Of a stretch of DNA of 64,000 nt, positions 46,003 to 55,531 are shown in pieces. Every line of letters starts with the position of its first letter. The first letter of the stretch is position 1. A program made the position numbers and the translations under genes. The DNA is from Verrucomicrobium sp. BvORR034 (GTDB taxonomy: Bacteria > Verrucomicrobiota > Verrucomicrobiia > Verrucomicrobiales > Verrucomicrobiaceae). The notes beneath the pieces are model-generated. The model saw only the letters and a list, made by a program, of their open reading frames with translations, was not told the DNA's origin and ran no database searches. The stretch covers positions 1 through 64,000 of the forward strand of contig NZ_BATQ01000117.1 in NCBI RefSeq assembly GCF_000739635.1, read 5' to 3'.

Positions 46003-46380
46003 ATGCCACGTCGCTTCGATCACGTTGACCTTCGCGTATCCAGTCTGGCCAAAGTGCAGCCTTTTTACGAAGCGCTCCTGCCAGCCCTTGGGTTCACCCG
46101 GGACGCGAAGATTGAAGACTGGCTCCAGTTTGAAGCTTCAGAGGGACCAGTGACCGAGTTCTTTGGCGTCACTGAATCTGCGCAACACCAGGCCAACGAA
46201 AACCGCATTGCCTTCTGGGCGGAGTCGCCTTCAGAGGTGGACCGGCTCGGAGCGATCGCCGTGGCTGCCGGGGCTCTTGCTGTAGAAGGTCCCGACCATG
46301 AGGCACCGCACTACTACGCGATTTTCTTCGAGGATCCGTGCGGCAACCGCCTTGAGATCTGCCACCGGCTGCCGAGCTAA
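46003..46380 (+). CDS. VOC/glyoxalase-family protein
   Basis: A 125-residue vicinal-oxygen-chelate fold protein: beta-alpha-beta-beta-beta modules starting FDHVDLRVSSLAKVQPFYEALLPALGF and ending HYYAIFFEDPCGNRLEIC, the usual family end with a metal-ligand Glu. Such proteins isomerise, dioxygenate or bind metal-chelating substrates; the substrate is not evident. It converges on the rhodanese gene with 11 bp between stops. Confidence 0.88.
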   Translation: MPRRFDHVDLRVSSLAKVQPFYEALLPALGFTRDAKIEDWLQFEASEGPVTEFFGVTESAQHQANENRIAFWAESPSEVDRLGAIAVAAGALAVEGPDHEAPHYYAIFFEDPCGNRLEICHRLPS

Positions 46381-46391
46381 GCACCTCTGAC

Positions 46392-46835
46392 CTACTTCTG
46401 AGCAGAGCCCAACGACTGGGCATCTTTCCACCCGCCGCGCAACACATAGATCTCCTGCGCGCCCACACGATCCTTCAAGTATTGGCGGATCTTGCGGCTG
46501 GCCTGACAAGCCTCGCCACTACAGTAAACCACAATCGGTTTGGTGTTGTCCTGCAGCTTCTCAAAGAGATCAAACATGAGGCTGTCGGCTTCCTGTTCGT
46601 TGAGCAAGACCGCCCCGGGAACATGACCTGCCTCATAGTCGGTCCTCGGCCGGGCATCGATCCACAAGACCTCTCCCTTCCATTTCTCCTGCACGAGGGC
46701 CAGCGTCACCTCATCGTCAGCCAGCCTCTCGTCCGCGACATACCACGCCGGGGCACGAGGGTGCCAACGTTGCGTAACAGCAGCCGCCACCAGTGTCAGT
46801 ACCAGGATCATCCCTGCTTGGACGAATATCTTCAT
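46392..46835 (-). CDS. Membrane-anchored rhodanese-like protein
   Basis: A 147-residue protein with an N-terminal signal anchor (FVQAGMILVLTLVAAAVTQ) and a rhodanese domain (about residues 35-140). The active-site cysteine is in VVYCSGEACQASR, and GHVPGAVLL and WIDARPRTDYEAGH are family signatures. It probably handles sulfane sulfur in the periplasm. It starts 13 bp after the DUF1573 gene, so the two form an operon; DUF1573/rhodanese pairs are common in this phylum. Confidence 0.88.
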   Translation of the reverse strand: MKIFVQAGMILVLTLVAAAVTQRWHPRAPAWYVADERLADDEVTLALVQEKWKGEVLWIDARPRTDYEAGHVPGAVLLNEQEADSLMFDLFEKLQDNTKPIVVYCSGEACQASRKIRQYLKDRVGAQEIYVLRGGWKDAQSLGSAQK

Positions 46836-46848
46836 TCCCTGTCCTCGA

Positions 46849-47541
46849 CTACTTCCCCGCCGCCTTCTTCTTCTCCGCCAGTTCCGGACGCACGATGTTG
46901 AAGAACGCCATCTGGCGGCTGTACTTGGGGATCTTGCTGTCAGTCTCAATCTTCAGCGCTCCGATGGTGACATCGGAGGTTGAAGCAGGTTTCATGGTGA
47001 TCACGTACTCGCGCCCGGGGGTCACTTCCTTGGACTCGAAGGTGACGTTCTCCCGCGTGGCCGAAAGCTTGGTGATCCTCATCGGATCCGTACCGGTCAT
47101 CTTCACCACAAAAGTCTTCGCCTGTGGCTTCTCTCCCACAGTCCACTCCAGAAGCTTGGGTTCGATGCTGATCACTTCAGGTACATCCAGCACGAAGTTC
47201 ACGACCTTCTCAGGTTCCTGGTCGTCATCTGTATGCAAGCGCAGTGACTTTTCATGGCGGCCCACAAAGCTGCTCACCTTGAACTTGGCCTTCCCTTGGC
47301 CCTTCTCTCCGGGAGCGTACACGCGCTTGTCCAGGCTCGCCTCCAGACAGGAACAGGTGCTCTCCAGACGCACAATGGTGAGAGGCTTGCTGCCCGTGTT
47401 CTTAAACGTGAAGGTCTGTTCGACCTCGTCGTCCTCGGGCCGGGGTTTGAGCTCGATGGGTTCATTGTCCACCACCAGTCCGGCCTGCAACCGGGCAGAG
47501 ACAAGGACAGCCAGCAAAAAAGCGTAGAGGGAAGAGCGCAT
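46849..47541 (-). CDS. DUF1573 domain protein
   Basis: A 230-residue exported protein: signal peptide ending near RLQAG, then one or two Ig-like DUF1573 domains with the conserved FTFKNTGSKPLTIVRLESTCSCL, where the CSC pair is typical of the family. The function of DUF1573 is unknown; the fold suggests an adhesion or periplasmic binding role. The ATG at 47541 begins the signal peptide. It leads the rhodanese operon. Confidence 0.9.
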   Translation of the reverse strand: MRSSLYAFLLAVLVSARLQAGLVVDNEPIELKPRPEDDEVEQTFTFKNTGSKPLTIVRLESTCSCLEASLDKRVYAPGEKGQGKAKFKVSSFVGRHEKSLRLHTDDDQEPEKVVNFVLDVPEVISIEPKLLEWTVGEKPQAKTFVVKMTGTDPMRITKLSATRENVTFESKEVTPGREYVITMKPASTSDVTIGALKIETDSKIPKYSRQMAFFNIVRPELAEKKKAAGK

Positions 47542-47640
47542 GGATGTCTTTAGTCTGACACGAGGAATTCACCCAGTCCACGCGGTTTTCCGTGCGCTTG
47601 CATTGACGGGTGACAGATGCTGTCTAAACCTTGCCGCCCC

Positions 47641-49560
47641 ATGGCGCGCGAACCTGCTCCGCTGAACTGGAAAAGCTTTATCCTTCTGCTCATCCTCGCC
47701 TTGGGGCTCGGATCTCTGTACAGATTCACGGATCTGGCGAAGAAGCCCATGCATACGGATGAGGCGATTCTGGCGCTGAAAACGCACGAGTACGCCCAGA
47801 GCCGCACCTTTGAATACGATCCGAAGGACTACCACGGCCCGTTTTTGCATCACGCGGCAGATCTCACCGGCAAGTGGCGCGGATGGGATCCCACCGTCAT
47901 GGATGAGGGGGAACTCCGCTGGGTGGTGGCGGTGTTTGGCCTGGGCTTGGTGCTTCTGCCCCTGCTGATGATCGACGGCTTGGGCCGAACGGGAGCGGTC
48001 GTCGCAGCATTGCTGGCGGCGGTCTCGCCCATGCTGAACTACTACAGCCGCTATTATATCATGGAGGTGCCGTTCGTCTTCCAGACGGGGCTCTTCATCG
48101 CCTCGCTCTGGCGATGGTCTCAGAAGCGAAACTTCCTTTGGCTGCTGCTGGCGGGGCTCTGCCTGGGGTTCATGCATGCCACGAAAGAGACCTTTGTCCT
48201 CAACCTGGCGGCGATGGCGGCCGCTTGGGGGCTCGTGTCCCTCCGCATCGGTTCCTTTGAGCCACGGAACGCCCGCCTTTCCTATGCGGGAGCCCGCCCT
48301 ACGATTCCCGACTGGCTCGCCTGGCTCATCGTGGCAGGGGTCGGCGCAGTGACTTCCATCTGGATGTTCTCCAATGGATTCAAGGAATGGCAGGGCGTGC
48401 ACGACAGCATTGTCACCTATGACAGCTATCTGCGACGCTCCGGCGGCAGCGGCCATGAGAAGCCGTGGCACTACTACCTGCAACTCATGACCTGGCGGAA
48501 GGACGGTTTTGTCTGGTCTGAAGCCCTCATTCCGGTGCTGGCCCTGATTGGCATGATGGACGCCCTGCTGGACAAACGGCGGGCCAACAACGTCCGGGCC
48601 TTCCTGGTGTTCCTTTCAATCTACGGGCTCGTCCTGCTCGCGATCTACTCCATCATTCCCTACAAGACTCCCTGGTCGGTGATGGCAGTTCAGTACACCT
48701 TCGTCCTGCTGGCGGGCTTGGGCATGCGCCGGCTCTTCCGTGCGGTGCAGGTACCTTTGTTCAAGACGGTGCTGATCATCCTGTTCGCCACGGGCATCTA
48801 CCACCTGTGCAGCCAGACGAACCTCGCGACGGATTACTCCTTTCCCGGTACCACCCGCTATGCTGCTGACAGCCGGAACCCGTACGTCTATTCCCATACG
48901 ACTACGAACCTGCTGGCGCTCTCCAAGCGCATCCACGAACTGGCCGCCCGCCACCCCGCTGGGAAATCCACCCCTGTCCAGATTATCCAGGCGGAACATG
49001 GATGGCCCCTTCCCTGGTACCTGCGTGATCTCACGCAAGTCGGCTACCAAAATCAAATCCCAACCAAACTGGAAGCTCCCATCATCGTCACCGACAAAGG
49101 GAGGGGCGAAGAGATCCTGACCAAATTGCAGGGTGAATACATCTCCAGCGATTACGGGCTACGCCCGGGAGTGATGCTGTCTCTGCTCGTGGAAAAGTAC
49201 CTCTGGGAAGCCTATCTCAATCCTGAGCTGCCTGCGGTCCCGCCGAACAAGGCAGAATTGGCGGTGGAAGAGGACGCTGCCCCCCCGGTTCCCGCCTCCC
49301 TGCCGGTGCTTCCACCCGGAGACACCACAGGCAGCACGGATCTCGCCGCACCTGCCACCCCGGAATCCTCAATTCGCCACCTTCCCGTTCCCGCCGGGCG
49401 CACCGGGCCGCTACCAGCGGCTCTCTCCCCTGCCCTGGCGCGGCCCGCCGAACCAGCACTGGGCGATGCCCCCGTGCGGAAGGCGGAACCCGTGCCCGAG
49501 ATTCCCCCGGAAGGCGAAGCCACTCCCAAGCCCAAGCGCTCCAAAAGATCCCGTCAATGA
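47641..49560 (+). CDS. Agl23-like (TIGR03663 type) polytopic membrane protein
   Basis: A 639-residue integral membrane protein with about ten helices in residues 10-400, resembling dolichol-phosphate-mannosyl-dependent (GT39/PMT-like) glycosyltransferases; the conserved KPMHTDEAILALKTHEY, with the Asp/Glu catalytic-type pair, and LNYYSRYYIMEVPF are visible. This family is named for its link to flippase activity and glycosylation. The C-terminal 130 residues are Pro/Ala-rich and disordered. ATG at 47641 is chosen over an upstream one at 47617 as it directly precedes the first helix. The stop overlaps the ApbE gene start by 4 bp. Confidence 0.82.
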   Translation: MAREPAPLNWKSFILLLILALGLGSLYRFTDLAKKPMHTDEAILALKTHEYAQSRTFEYDPKDYHGPFLHHAADLTGKWRGWDPTVMDEGELRWVVAVFGLGLVLLPLLMIDGLGRTGAVVAALLAAVSPMLNYYSRYYIMEVPFVFQTGLFIASLWRWSQKRNFLWLLLAGLCLGFMHATKETFVLNLAAMAAAWGLVSLRIGSFEPRNARLSYAGARPTIPDWLAWLIVAGVGAVTSIWMFSNGFKEWQGVHDSIVTYDSYLRRSGGSGHEKPWHYYLQLMTWRKDGFVWSEALIPVLALIGMMDALLDKRRANNVRAFLVFLSIYGLVLLAIYSIIPYKTPWSVMAVQYTFVLLAGLGMRRLFRAVQVPLFKTVLIILFATGIYHLCSQTNLATDYSFPGTTRYAADSRNPYVYSHTTTNLLALSKRIHELAARHPAGKSTPVQIIQAEHGWPLPWYLRDLTQVGYQNQIPTKLEAPIIVTDKGRGEEILTKLQGEYISSDYGLRPGVMLSLLVEKYLWEAYLNPELPAVPPNKAELAVEEDAAPPVPASLPVLPPGDTTGSTDLAAPATPESSIRHLPVPAGRTGPLPAALSPALARPAEPALGDAPVRKAEPVPEIPPEGEATPKPKRSKRSRQ

Positions 49561-50405
49561 CGCCACTCTACCGCGCCCGCCATGAGGCGATGGCCACTGA
49601 ATTCGAAATCATCATCGCCCAGGACGATGTTGATGCGACCTATGCTGGCAACGTAGCAGATGCGGTCTTCGCGGAGATTGATCGGTTGGAGGACGAGTTG
49701 AGCCGGTTTCGCCCAATGAGCGACATCTGGCGGGTGAACCACCTCCGCAAGGGAGAGAGGGCTCCGGTCGGATTGGCGGCAGCCGACTGCCTCGCTCTCG
49801 CCAAAGCAGTGCACGCCGAGACCAATGGGGCCTTCGACATCACGGTGGGCCCGCTGATGAAGATCTTCCGCAACAGCGACGGCACGCCCAGGACGCCCTC
49901 CCCGGAAGAAGTAGAGTTCGCCCGGCAGCGCGTAGGCATTCACGTCTTTGATCTCGATGAGACCGGCTTCGTCACCTCCCACGTGGACTATCCTCTTCTG
50001 GACCTGGGAGCCGTGGGCAAAGGGTATGCCCTGGATCAGGTGGTGACCGTCCTGGAAGATTGGAGCGTGCAGAATGTGCTTCTCAACGCGGGTGACAGCA
50101 GCATCCTCGCGATTGGGGCCCCGCCAGGAGAGCAGGGCTGGGTCGTCAGCGTAGGCGGAGAAAACAAGATCCCCCTCCGACTCACGGATCGTGCCGTGAG
50201 CGGTAGCGGTTTCCAAGTCAAAGGGAACCACATCATGAACCCACGCACGTTCCAACCCATGCCGGTACGGAAAGAACGTGTCTGGGCGAGCGCCCCCACC
50301 GCCGCGCTCTCGGATGCGCTCTCGACAGCCTTTGCCGTGATGACCCGCCAGGAAACCACCGCCTTCTGTGCCCGGCACCAGGAAGTGGAAGCCATTTGGG
50401 AATAG
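49557..50405 (+). CDS. apbE: FAD:protein FMN transferase (ApbE family)
   Basis: A 282-residue ApbE-like enzyme that attaches FMN to Thr/Ser of target flavoproteins such as Na+-translocating NADH dehydrogenase or Rnf subunits. Family motifs are present: EIDRLEDELSRFRPMSDIWRVN, FDITVGPLMK, LDLGAVGKGYALDQV, LNAGDSSILAIG, NHIMNPRTFQP and ASAPTAALSDALSTAF. It lacks a lipoprotein signal, unlike many ApbE proteins. It is translationally coupled to the Agl23-like gene. Confidence 0.93.
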   Translation: MTPLYRARHEAMATEFEIIIAQDDVDATYAGNVADAVFAEIDRLEDELSRFRPMSDIWRVNHLRKGERAPVGLAAADCLALAKAVHAETNGAFDITVGPLMKIFRNSDGTPRTPSPEEVEFARQRVGIHVFDLDETGFVTSHVDYPLLDLGAVGKGYALDQVVTVLEDWSVQNVLLNAGDSSILAIGAPPGEQGWVVSVGGENKIPLRLTDRAVSGSGFQVKGNHIMNPRTFQPMPVRKERVWASAPTAALSDALSTAFAVMTRQETTAFCARHQEVEAIWE

Positions 50406-51011
50406 CGAGGCAACATCGCAACCGGGCCGATCGAGCTTCTCACACTCTTCCTCTATATATAGGGAGTCGTCTCGCGGTCCATCGCCCCCCTTGCCGCCGC
50501 CTTCTGACCCGGTGCCTTGATCAGGACCCCAAAAATCGGCCCGACCGCCCGTCCCCGCCTCGTGACAGGCATCGAAGATCAAGAAACCAAAGAATTTCAC
50601 TTTTTTCGGCTTCCTGCCCTCCCCTTCGCTCATTTCATTTTTGAAAGGCGGATCCAATCAAACTCTCAAGATGAGGGATTCCACGCCAAGCCCTGATTTT
50701 TCGGCATCTGGGACAAATTTTTAATTGGCGATAACCCAGAAAAAGGAAGCTCCACTCAATATTGAAACTTCATACTCTCAGGCCCGGATTTTGAAAATTA
50801 TTGAGTTTGCAGTATATTTTTTGAAAAAGGTCGCGTTTTTGCTTGATATTTTGCAGCCATTGACTATAAAATGGCGTGTGCCCTCAACAAATAGGGGGAA
50901 TTACCAGTGTGGTTTTTAGAAAAATATCTTGTAATTCTATGTACTTAGAAGGTATAGTAATCTCAACACCACGACGTTCAGGCTTTGCAAACCTTTAATT
51001 CCTCATCACTC
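50406..51011. other. 606-bp leader with AT-rich island before marR
   Basis: The first 240 bp are GC-rich with no feature; from about 50650 to 51000 base composition drops sharply to AT-rich, unlike anything else in the window. Two promoter-like pairs lie inside it (TTGAAA/TATATT at 50791-50818 and TTGATA/TATAAA at 50843-50870). A 64-codon frame here starts with TTG and is an artefact of the base composition. Confidence 0.55.
50843..50870 (+). promoter_or_regulatory. Sigma-70-like promoter upstream of marR
   Basis: TTGATA (50843-50848), 16-bp spacer, TATAAA (50865-50870), in an AT-rich tract about 140 bp before the MarR start. A second pair, TTGAAA (50791-50796) with TATATT (50813-50818), lies just upstream, so tandem promoters are possible. 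Confidence 0.6.
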
Positions 51012-51464
51012 ATGGCAACTCCCGTATCCAAAGCAGCCAACCTTAGCGATCCTGGCAAGCTCGCTGACTTCATCCTCTTCAGTCAGCGGGAATTCCTGCT
51101 GAACCTCTCCAAGGATCTCAGCCGCGGCAATGTATCCTTCGCCCAGTTCTACCTGATGAGCTACCTCAGCACATCCAAGGAACTGACCATGACCGACATC
51201 GCCCGCAAGATGGGCCACTCCACCGCTGCAGCCACCGGTCTTGTAGATCGTCTGGAAAAGCTCGGCTACGTGGAGCGCATGCACGCTGCAGACGACCGCC
51301 GCAAGGTGCTGGTTCGCATCACGCAAAAAGGCATGGAACTCGTAGGCAAACTGCGCGGCGCCCTTCAGGACCGTGTTGCCGAGGCCATGAGCGTCTCCAA
51401 CAGCCCGGACATGAGTTCCTTCGTTGGGACCATCAGCGGTGCTGAAGCCGCCCAGGCCCGATAG
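51012..51464 (+). CDS. MarR family transcriptional regulator
   Basis: A 150-residue winged-helix regulator of the MarR family. The DNA-binding part includes ELTMTDIARKMGHSTAAATG and the wing ends GYVERMHAADDRRKVLVRIT, with the typical DxR pattern. The target operon and ligand are unknown; its long AT-rich leader suggests it is itself controlled. ATG at 51012 is chosen; a TTG nine codons upstream is less likely. Confidence 0.9.
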   Translation: MATPVSKAANLSDPGKLADFILFSQREFLLNLSKDLSRGNVSFAQFYLMSYLSTSKELTMTDIARKMGHSTAAATGLVDRLEKLGYVERMHAADDRRKVLVRITQKGMELVGKLRGALQDRVAEAMSVSNSPDMSSFVGTISGAEAAQAR

Positions 51465-51519
51465 TCAGCCGTCTGGCAAACAGACACTTTAGAACAAGGG
51501 TTGTTACCCACAACCCTGT

Positions 51520-51550
51520 AAAAAAAGCGGAGCATCAGCTCCGCTTTTTT
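51520..51550. terminator. Bidirectional terminator between marR and carbonic anhydrase
   Basis: AAAAAAAGCGGAGC-ATCA-GCTCCGCTTTTTT is a near-perfect stem with A runs on one side and T runs on the other, so it can stop transcription from both the marR (+) and carbonic anhydrase (-) genes. Confidence 0.93.
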
Positions 51551-51589
51551 CGTGTCTGCATTGCAGCTCGAAACCTACCGTCCAAAGGG

Positions 51590-52303
51590 TTACTTCGCGG
51601 TCAGGAACTCCACCGCACCCGTGTCCAGGTCATAGTGAGCTCCCACCACTGTCACCTTCCCCGCTGCCACTTTGTCGCTCAAGAACGGCCCTGACTTCTC
51701 CAGAGCCTTCACGACATTCATCACGTTCGCTTTGGCAGTCGTTTCCGCATCGGCATTGGCCGTGGCCACGACTGCCGGCTCGATCGCCTTCACCAGAGAC
51801 TGCACATGCCCCGGGGCCTCGCTTTTGGCGGCAATCGTCTCGCGTGCGGCTTTCACCGCCCCGCAACGCTCATGGCCAAGCACCACGATCAGTGGGCTGC
51901 CTAGGTGTTCGACAGCGTACTCGATGCTCCCCAGGATTTCGTCGCTCAGCACATTGCCTGCGACCCGGATCACAAACAAATCTCCCAACCCCTGATCAAA
52001 GACCACCTCAGGTGCGGTGCGGGAATCCGCGCAGCCCAGCACAATGGCGAAGGGATGCTGCCCGGTCGCCAGTTGTGTTCTCCACTTGGGCGTCAGGTGG
52101 GGATGCTCCGGCTTGTTGGCGACGAAGTGGTTGTTGCCGTCCTTTAAGCGCTGCAAGGCCTGCGCAGGTGTGAGCTGCGCCTCATCAGCCGCCTGGGCAT
52201 GGGTGTCAGTCTTTGCAGGCGCTTGGTCAGCAGCAATCGTGGAGGTTGTAAACGCGCCACTGCCAAGCAAGGCGGCGGCAAAGAGAGCACGATGGATTTT
52301 CAT
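51590..52303 (-). CDS. Periplasmic beta-carbonic anhydrase
   Basis: A 237-residue beta-class carbonic anhydrase. Zinc ligands Cys91 (in LGCADSR), His144 and Cys147 (in LGHERCGAVKA), with the Asp93-Arg95 dyad, are intact. The N-terminal signal peptide (MKIHRALFAAALLGSGAFTT...) places it in the periplasm, where it would interconvert CO2 and bicarbonate. ATG at 52303 starts the signal peptide; a longer frame upstream would bury it. Confidence 0.93.
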   Translation of the reverse strand: MKIHRALFAAALLGSGAFTTSTIAADQAPAKTDTHAQAADEAQLTPAQALQRLKDGNNHFVANKPEHPHLTPKWRTQLATGQHPFAIVLGCADSRTAPEVVFDQGLGDLFVIRVAGNVLSDEILGSIEYAVEHLGSPLIVVLGHERCGAVKAARETIAAKSEAPGHVQSLVKAIEPAVVATANADAETTAKANVMNVVKALEKSGPFLSDKVAAGKVTVVGAHYDLDTGAVEFLTAK

Positions 52304-52413
52304 GTTGGGTTCAGAATGGACTTGGAGACACAGCAGGGGCGACGCGCTGGCCAGCAGCCTTTGCGCCATCGTCTAATGTATCTACCCCCTTCTTTTTGAT
52401 CCGCTGCAGTTTG

Positions 52414-52427
52414 TGACAGTTCTGTCA
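52414..52427. promoter_or_regulatory. Palindrome TGACAGTTCTGTCA
   Basis: Six-base perfect arms around TT in the 138-bp space between the carbonic anhydrase gene (same strand) and the end of the first sulfatase. It lies about 110 bp upstream of the carbonic anhydrase start and lacks a T run, so an operator is likelier than a terminator. Confidence 0.3.
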
Positions 52428-52441
52428 AACTGCCCGCCCCT

Positions 52442-53917
52442 TCACTCCACTTTTCCCGGTAGCCGGGCGCCGCTGGGAGCGCGCTGGGTGAGCGAATCAC
52501 CCAGATCTGCCCGCATGCCTTCTGCGAGTTTCTCCAGTTCCGCCACCACTTCGGGGTTGGCAGCCGCCACGTCCGTGCGTTCGGCAATGTCACTCACCAA
52601 ATCGTAGAGCTCCTGCTTCTCCAGCTTTCGCTGTTCATAGAGGGCCGGAACCCCGCCCTTTCCACCGGGGCGTCCGTTCAGTGTGCGGTAGCTGTGTGGC
52701 AGGTAGAGCTTCCAGCGCCCCTTCATCACGGCCTGCAGTTCATTGTCATTGTAGTAGAAGTAGTAGGCCTCATGCGGGTTCTTCGCCCCGTCCGTGGCCG
52801 AGAGAAGCGGCCAGATGTCGCGCCCGTCGATCTTGTGATCCGGCAGCTGGCTTCCCGTCAGGGCCGCCACGGTGGGCAGGATGTCGATGGTCATGGCGGG
52901 CTCGGTCACAACCTTGCCAGACGGGATCTTACCCGGCCAGCGCGCCACAAAGGGCTCCCTCACCCCACCTTCCCAGACGGTGCCTTTGCCTTCCCTCAGC
53001 GGACCCGCAGAGCCGGAATGCGTGCCATAGCTGAGCCATGGACCGTTGTCGGAGGTAAAGATCACCAGAGTCTTTTCATCGAGCCCGTTCTCCTTGAGCG
53101 CCTTCAGCACCTCCCCCACAGACCAGTCGATTTCCTCAATCACGTCGCCATAGACGCCGTTCGCGGATTTGCCCTGGTACTTGTCACTCACAAAGAGCGG
53201 CACATGCGGCATGCTGTGGGCCAGGTACAGGAGGAATGGCTTTTCCTTGTTCGCGTTGATGAACTTCACAGCCCGCTGGGTGTACCAGGTGGTCAGGCGG
53301 GGCTGCTCCACTGCGGTCACTTCCGGCAGGACGATCCGGTCCCCGTCCACCAGGGGCAGCACCGGGAAGCCTCGGCGTTTCTTGCGCTGTTCCGGATTCA
53401 GATTCACCAACTCGGGGTGATAAGGCCACATGTCATTGGAGTACGGCAGGCCGAGATATTCATCGAACCCATGATGGACGGGCAGGAACTGGGGAGCGTC
53501 CCCCAGATGCCACTTGCCAAACGCCGCCGTGGCATAGCCGTTCTGCTTCACCAGTTCTGCCAAGGTGGTCTCCTCTTTGCTGATGCCCACCTTGGCTCCC
53601 GGTCCGAGCGCCCCTTTGATTCCCACCCGGTTGGGGTAGCACCCGGTCATGAGCGCCATGCGAGACGCGGAGCAGACGGGCTGCGCAACGTAGAACCTCT
53701 CAAACTTCACCCCCTCTGCTGCCATGCGATCCAGATTCGGCGTCGCTTGCCCCTTGGCTCCGAAGCAGCCGAGGTCACCATACCCCATATCATCCGCGAA
53801 GATCACGACAACATTGGGTGATCCTTGTGCGGCACTAGCAGGGGTAGCCGTGTGAAAGCTGAACAGCGCACCCGCCAATGCGGCGGCGTAGTGGATCAAT
53901 CCATGAAGTTGTTTCAT
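52442..53917 (-). CDS. Sulfatase (arylsulfatase A type) 1
   Basis: A 491-residue exported type I sulfatase that hydrolyses sulfate esters. Signal peptide, then metal/FGly site: [19 protein letters not shown] (first Asp pair), the formylglycine motif Cys82 in [23 protein letters not shown], and VIFTSDNGP. The Cys-x-Ala-x-Arg form needs a maturation enzyme not in the window. Substrate class cannot be set from sequence. It is downstream of sulfatase 2 by 47 bp and likely cotranscribed. Confidence 0.93.
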   Translation of the reverse strand: MKQLHGLIHYAAALAGALFSFHTATPASAAQGSPNVVVIFADDMGYGDLGCFGAKGQATPNLDRMAAEGVKFERFYVAQPVCSASRMALMTGCYPNRVGIKGALGPGAKVGISKEETTLAELVKQNGYATAAFGKWHLGDAPQFLPVHHGFDEYLGLPYSNDMWPYHPELVNLNPEQRKKRRGFPVLPLVDGDRIVLPEVTAVEQPRLTTWYTQRAVKFINANKEKPFLLYLAHSMPHVPLFVSDKYQGKSANGVYGDVIEEIDWSVGEVLKALKENGLDEKTLVIFTSDNGPWLSYGTHSGSAGPLREGKGTVWEGGVREPFVARWPGKIPSGKVVTEPAMTIDILPTVAALTGSQLPDHKIDGRDIWPLLSATDGAKNPHEAYYFYYNDNELQAVMKGRWKLYLPHSYRTLNGRPGGKGGVPALYEQRKLEKQELYDLVSDIAERTDVAAANPEVVAELEKLAEGMRADLGDSLTQRAPSGARLPGKVE

Positions 53918-53964
53918 GACAGATAGTTGGAGTAGGATGAGGGATGCTGTCTGATTAATGTCCG

Positions 53965-55440
53965 TCAGTCGGCATCGGCATCGCCTTTGCCCTTCTTTTT
54001 TCCACCTTTTTTGCCCGCGGCCTTGGCGGTCTGCGGAGTGTTTGCCGTGGGCAGGGGCGCTTTCACATCCTTCCTCCAGGCTTCAAGGCGCTCGTGCAGT
54101 GCCTTCACGCGGTCCGGCTCTTGAGCCGCCAGATTGGTCTTCTCACCAGGGTCCTGTTGCAGATTGTAGAGCTCGCGGCGTCCGTCTTCGAAGAACTCGA
54201 TCAACTTCCAGTCGCCCTGCCGGATTGAACCGCCGGGGGTGGTGCGCCAGGTGTCTCCGCCTGCCCCCAGATAGCCAGGGAAGTGCCAGAAGATCGCGTC
54301 CCGACCGCGAGGAGCTGCTCCAGGTTGGATCAACTCGTTCACATAGCTGACGCCATCCAGAGGCTGCTCAGCCACAGCAGGAGCCTTTGCCCCGGCCAGT
54401 TCCACCAGCGTGGGATAGAGATCCACAGAGTTGATGGGCGTGGTGTTGACCTGTCCGGCCTTGATGTGCTCCTTCCACTGGAACACGTAGGGCACCCGCA
54501 CGCCCCCTTCATAGAGCATCCCTTTGCCGCCCCTCAGCGGAGCGTTGTCGGTGATGCCTTTGCCCTCGATCCCCTCACGCTCATAGCCGCCCACCCCGCC
54601 ATTGTCGCTGGAGAAGACCACCAGCGTGTTCTCGGAAAGTTTCAGGTCGTCCAGCAGCTTCAAGATGCGGCCCACACTCTCATCCACACTGGCCAGCATG
54701 GCGGCATAGACTGGGCTGTGATGTCCGCCCACGGCGGGTTTGTCCTTGAACCGGGCAATCAGGTCCGCTTTGGCCTCATAGGGAGAATGCACACCATAGT
54801 GTGGGAGGTAGAGGAAGAACGGACCTTCTTTGTGCCGCTGGATGAAGTCCACCGCCCGGTCGGTGAGGAAGTCCGCCAGATAGGCGTCCTTGGGGACGTC
54901 CACTTTCGGGTTGGTATCAAAGTTGATGTGTCGTCCATTGGAAACAATGGCCTCGTCGAAGCCCCGCTTGGAAGGATGGTAGGCTTCACCGTTGCCCAGG
55001 TGCCACTTTCCAAACATCGCCGTCGCATATCCAGCATTCTTCAGCGTCTGGGCCAGCGTCACCTTCTCAAGCGGCAGGTTCACGACGTTGTCCACCGGGC
55101 GCAGAGAGCGGGTCTGCCAGGGAAATCGATCAATCCCTCCGACGGTGTAAACTCCGGTCCGGGGTCCGTATTGCCCGCTCATCAGAGCGGCACGAGTGGG
55201 CTGGCAGTTGGGCCCGCAGGAGTATCCCTGCGTAAACTTCACGCCTTGGGCCGCCATCTGGTTGATATGGGGGGTCTCGTAGTACTTGCTGCCAAAGGTG
55301 GCCACATCGGTGTACCCGAGATCATCGGCCAGGATGAAAATAATGTTGGGGCGGGTGGGAGTTTCAGCACGCAGGCCAGAAGAGGGCGCGGTCACCGAGC
55401 CCAGCACCAGTGCTGCAACAGAAGCGAGGAGTCTTTTCAT
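53965..55440 (-). CDS. Sulfatase (arylsulfatase A type) 2
   Basis: A 491-residue exported type I sulfatase with Cys79 in the formylglycine motif [12 protein letters not shown], the first Asp pair in [26 protein letters not shown] and VVFSSDNGG. The C-terminus carries an unusual Lys/Gly tail, [18 protein letters not shown]. It has the same length as sulfatase 1 but is not a close duplicate. It leads the pair and is divergent from the GNAT gene with a 91-bp gap. Confidence 0.93.
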   Translation of the reverse strand: MKRLLASVAALVLGSVTAPSSGLRAETPTRPNIIFILADDLGYTDVATFGSKYYETPHINQMAAQGVKFTQGYSCGPNCQPTRAALMSGQYGPRTGVYTVGGIDRFPWQTRSLRPVDNVVNLPLEKVTLAQTLKNAGYATAMFGKWHLGNGEAYHPSKRGFDEAIVSNGRHINFDTNPKVDVPKDAYLADFLTDRAVDFIQRHKEGPFFLYLPHYGVHSPYEAKADLIARFKDKPAVGGHHSPVYAAMLASVDESVGRILKLLDDLKLSENTLVVFSSDNGGVGGYEREGIEGKGITDNAPLRGGKGMLYEGGVRVPYVFQWKEHIKAGQVNTTPINSVDLYPTLVELAGAKAPAVAEQPLDGVSYVNELIQPGAAPRGRDAIFWHFPGYLGAGGDTWRTTPGGSIRQGDWKLIEFFEDGRRELYNLQQDPGEKTNLAAQEPDRVKALHERLEAWRKDVKAPLPTANTPQTAKAAGKKGGKKKGKGDADAD

Positions 55441-55531
55441 AAGTCAGGAGAGGCGCGGTGAAACGTCGAGAACAGCATCGTCTCTCAAGAGATTGCCATG
55501 CCGGGAAAACTGGTCCTCAATTCCCCTGCTC

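Noticed and set aside
50725-50919. 64-codon frame upstream of marR
   Set aside because: It starts with TTG, overlaps both promoter-like pairs, and its length is explained by the AT-rich composition.
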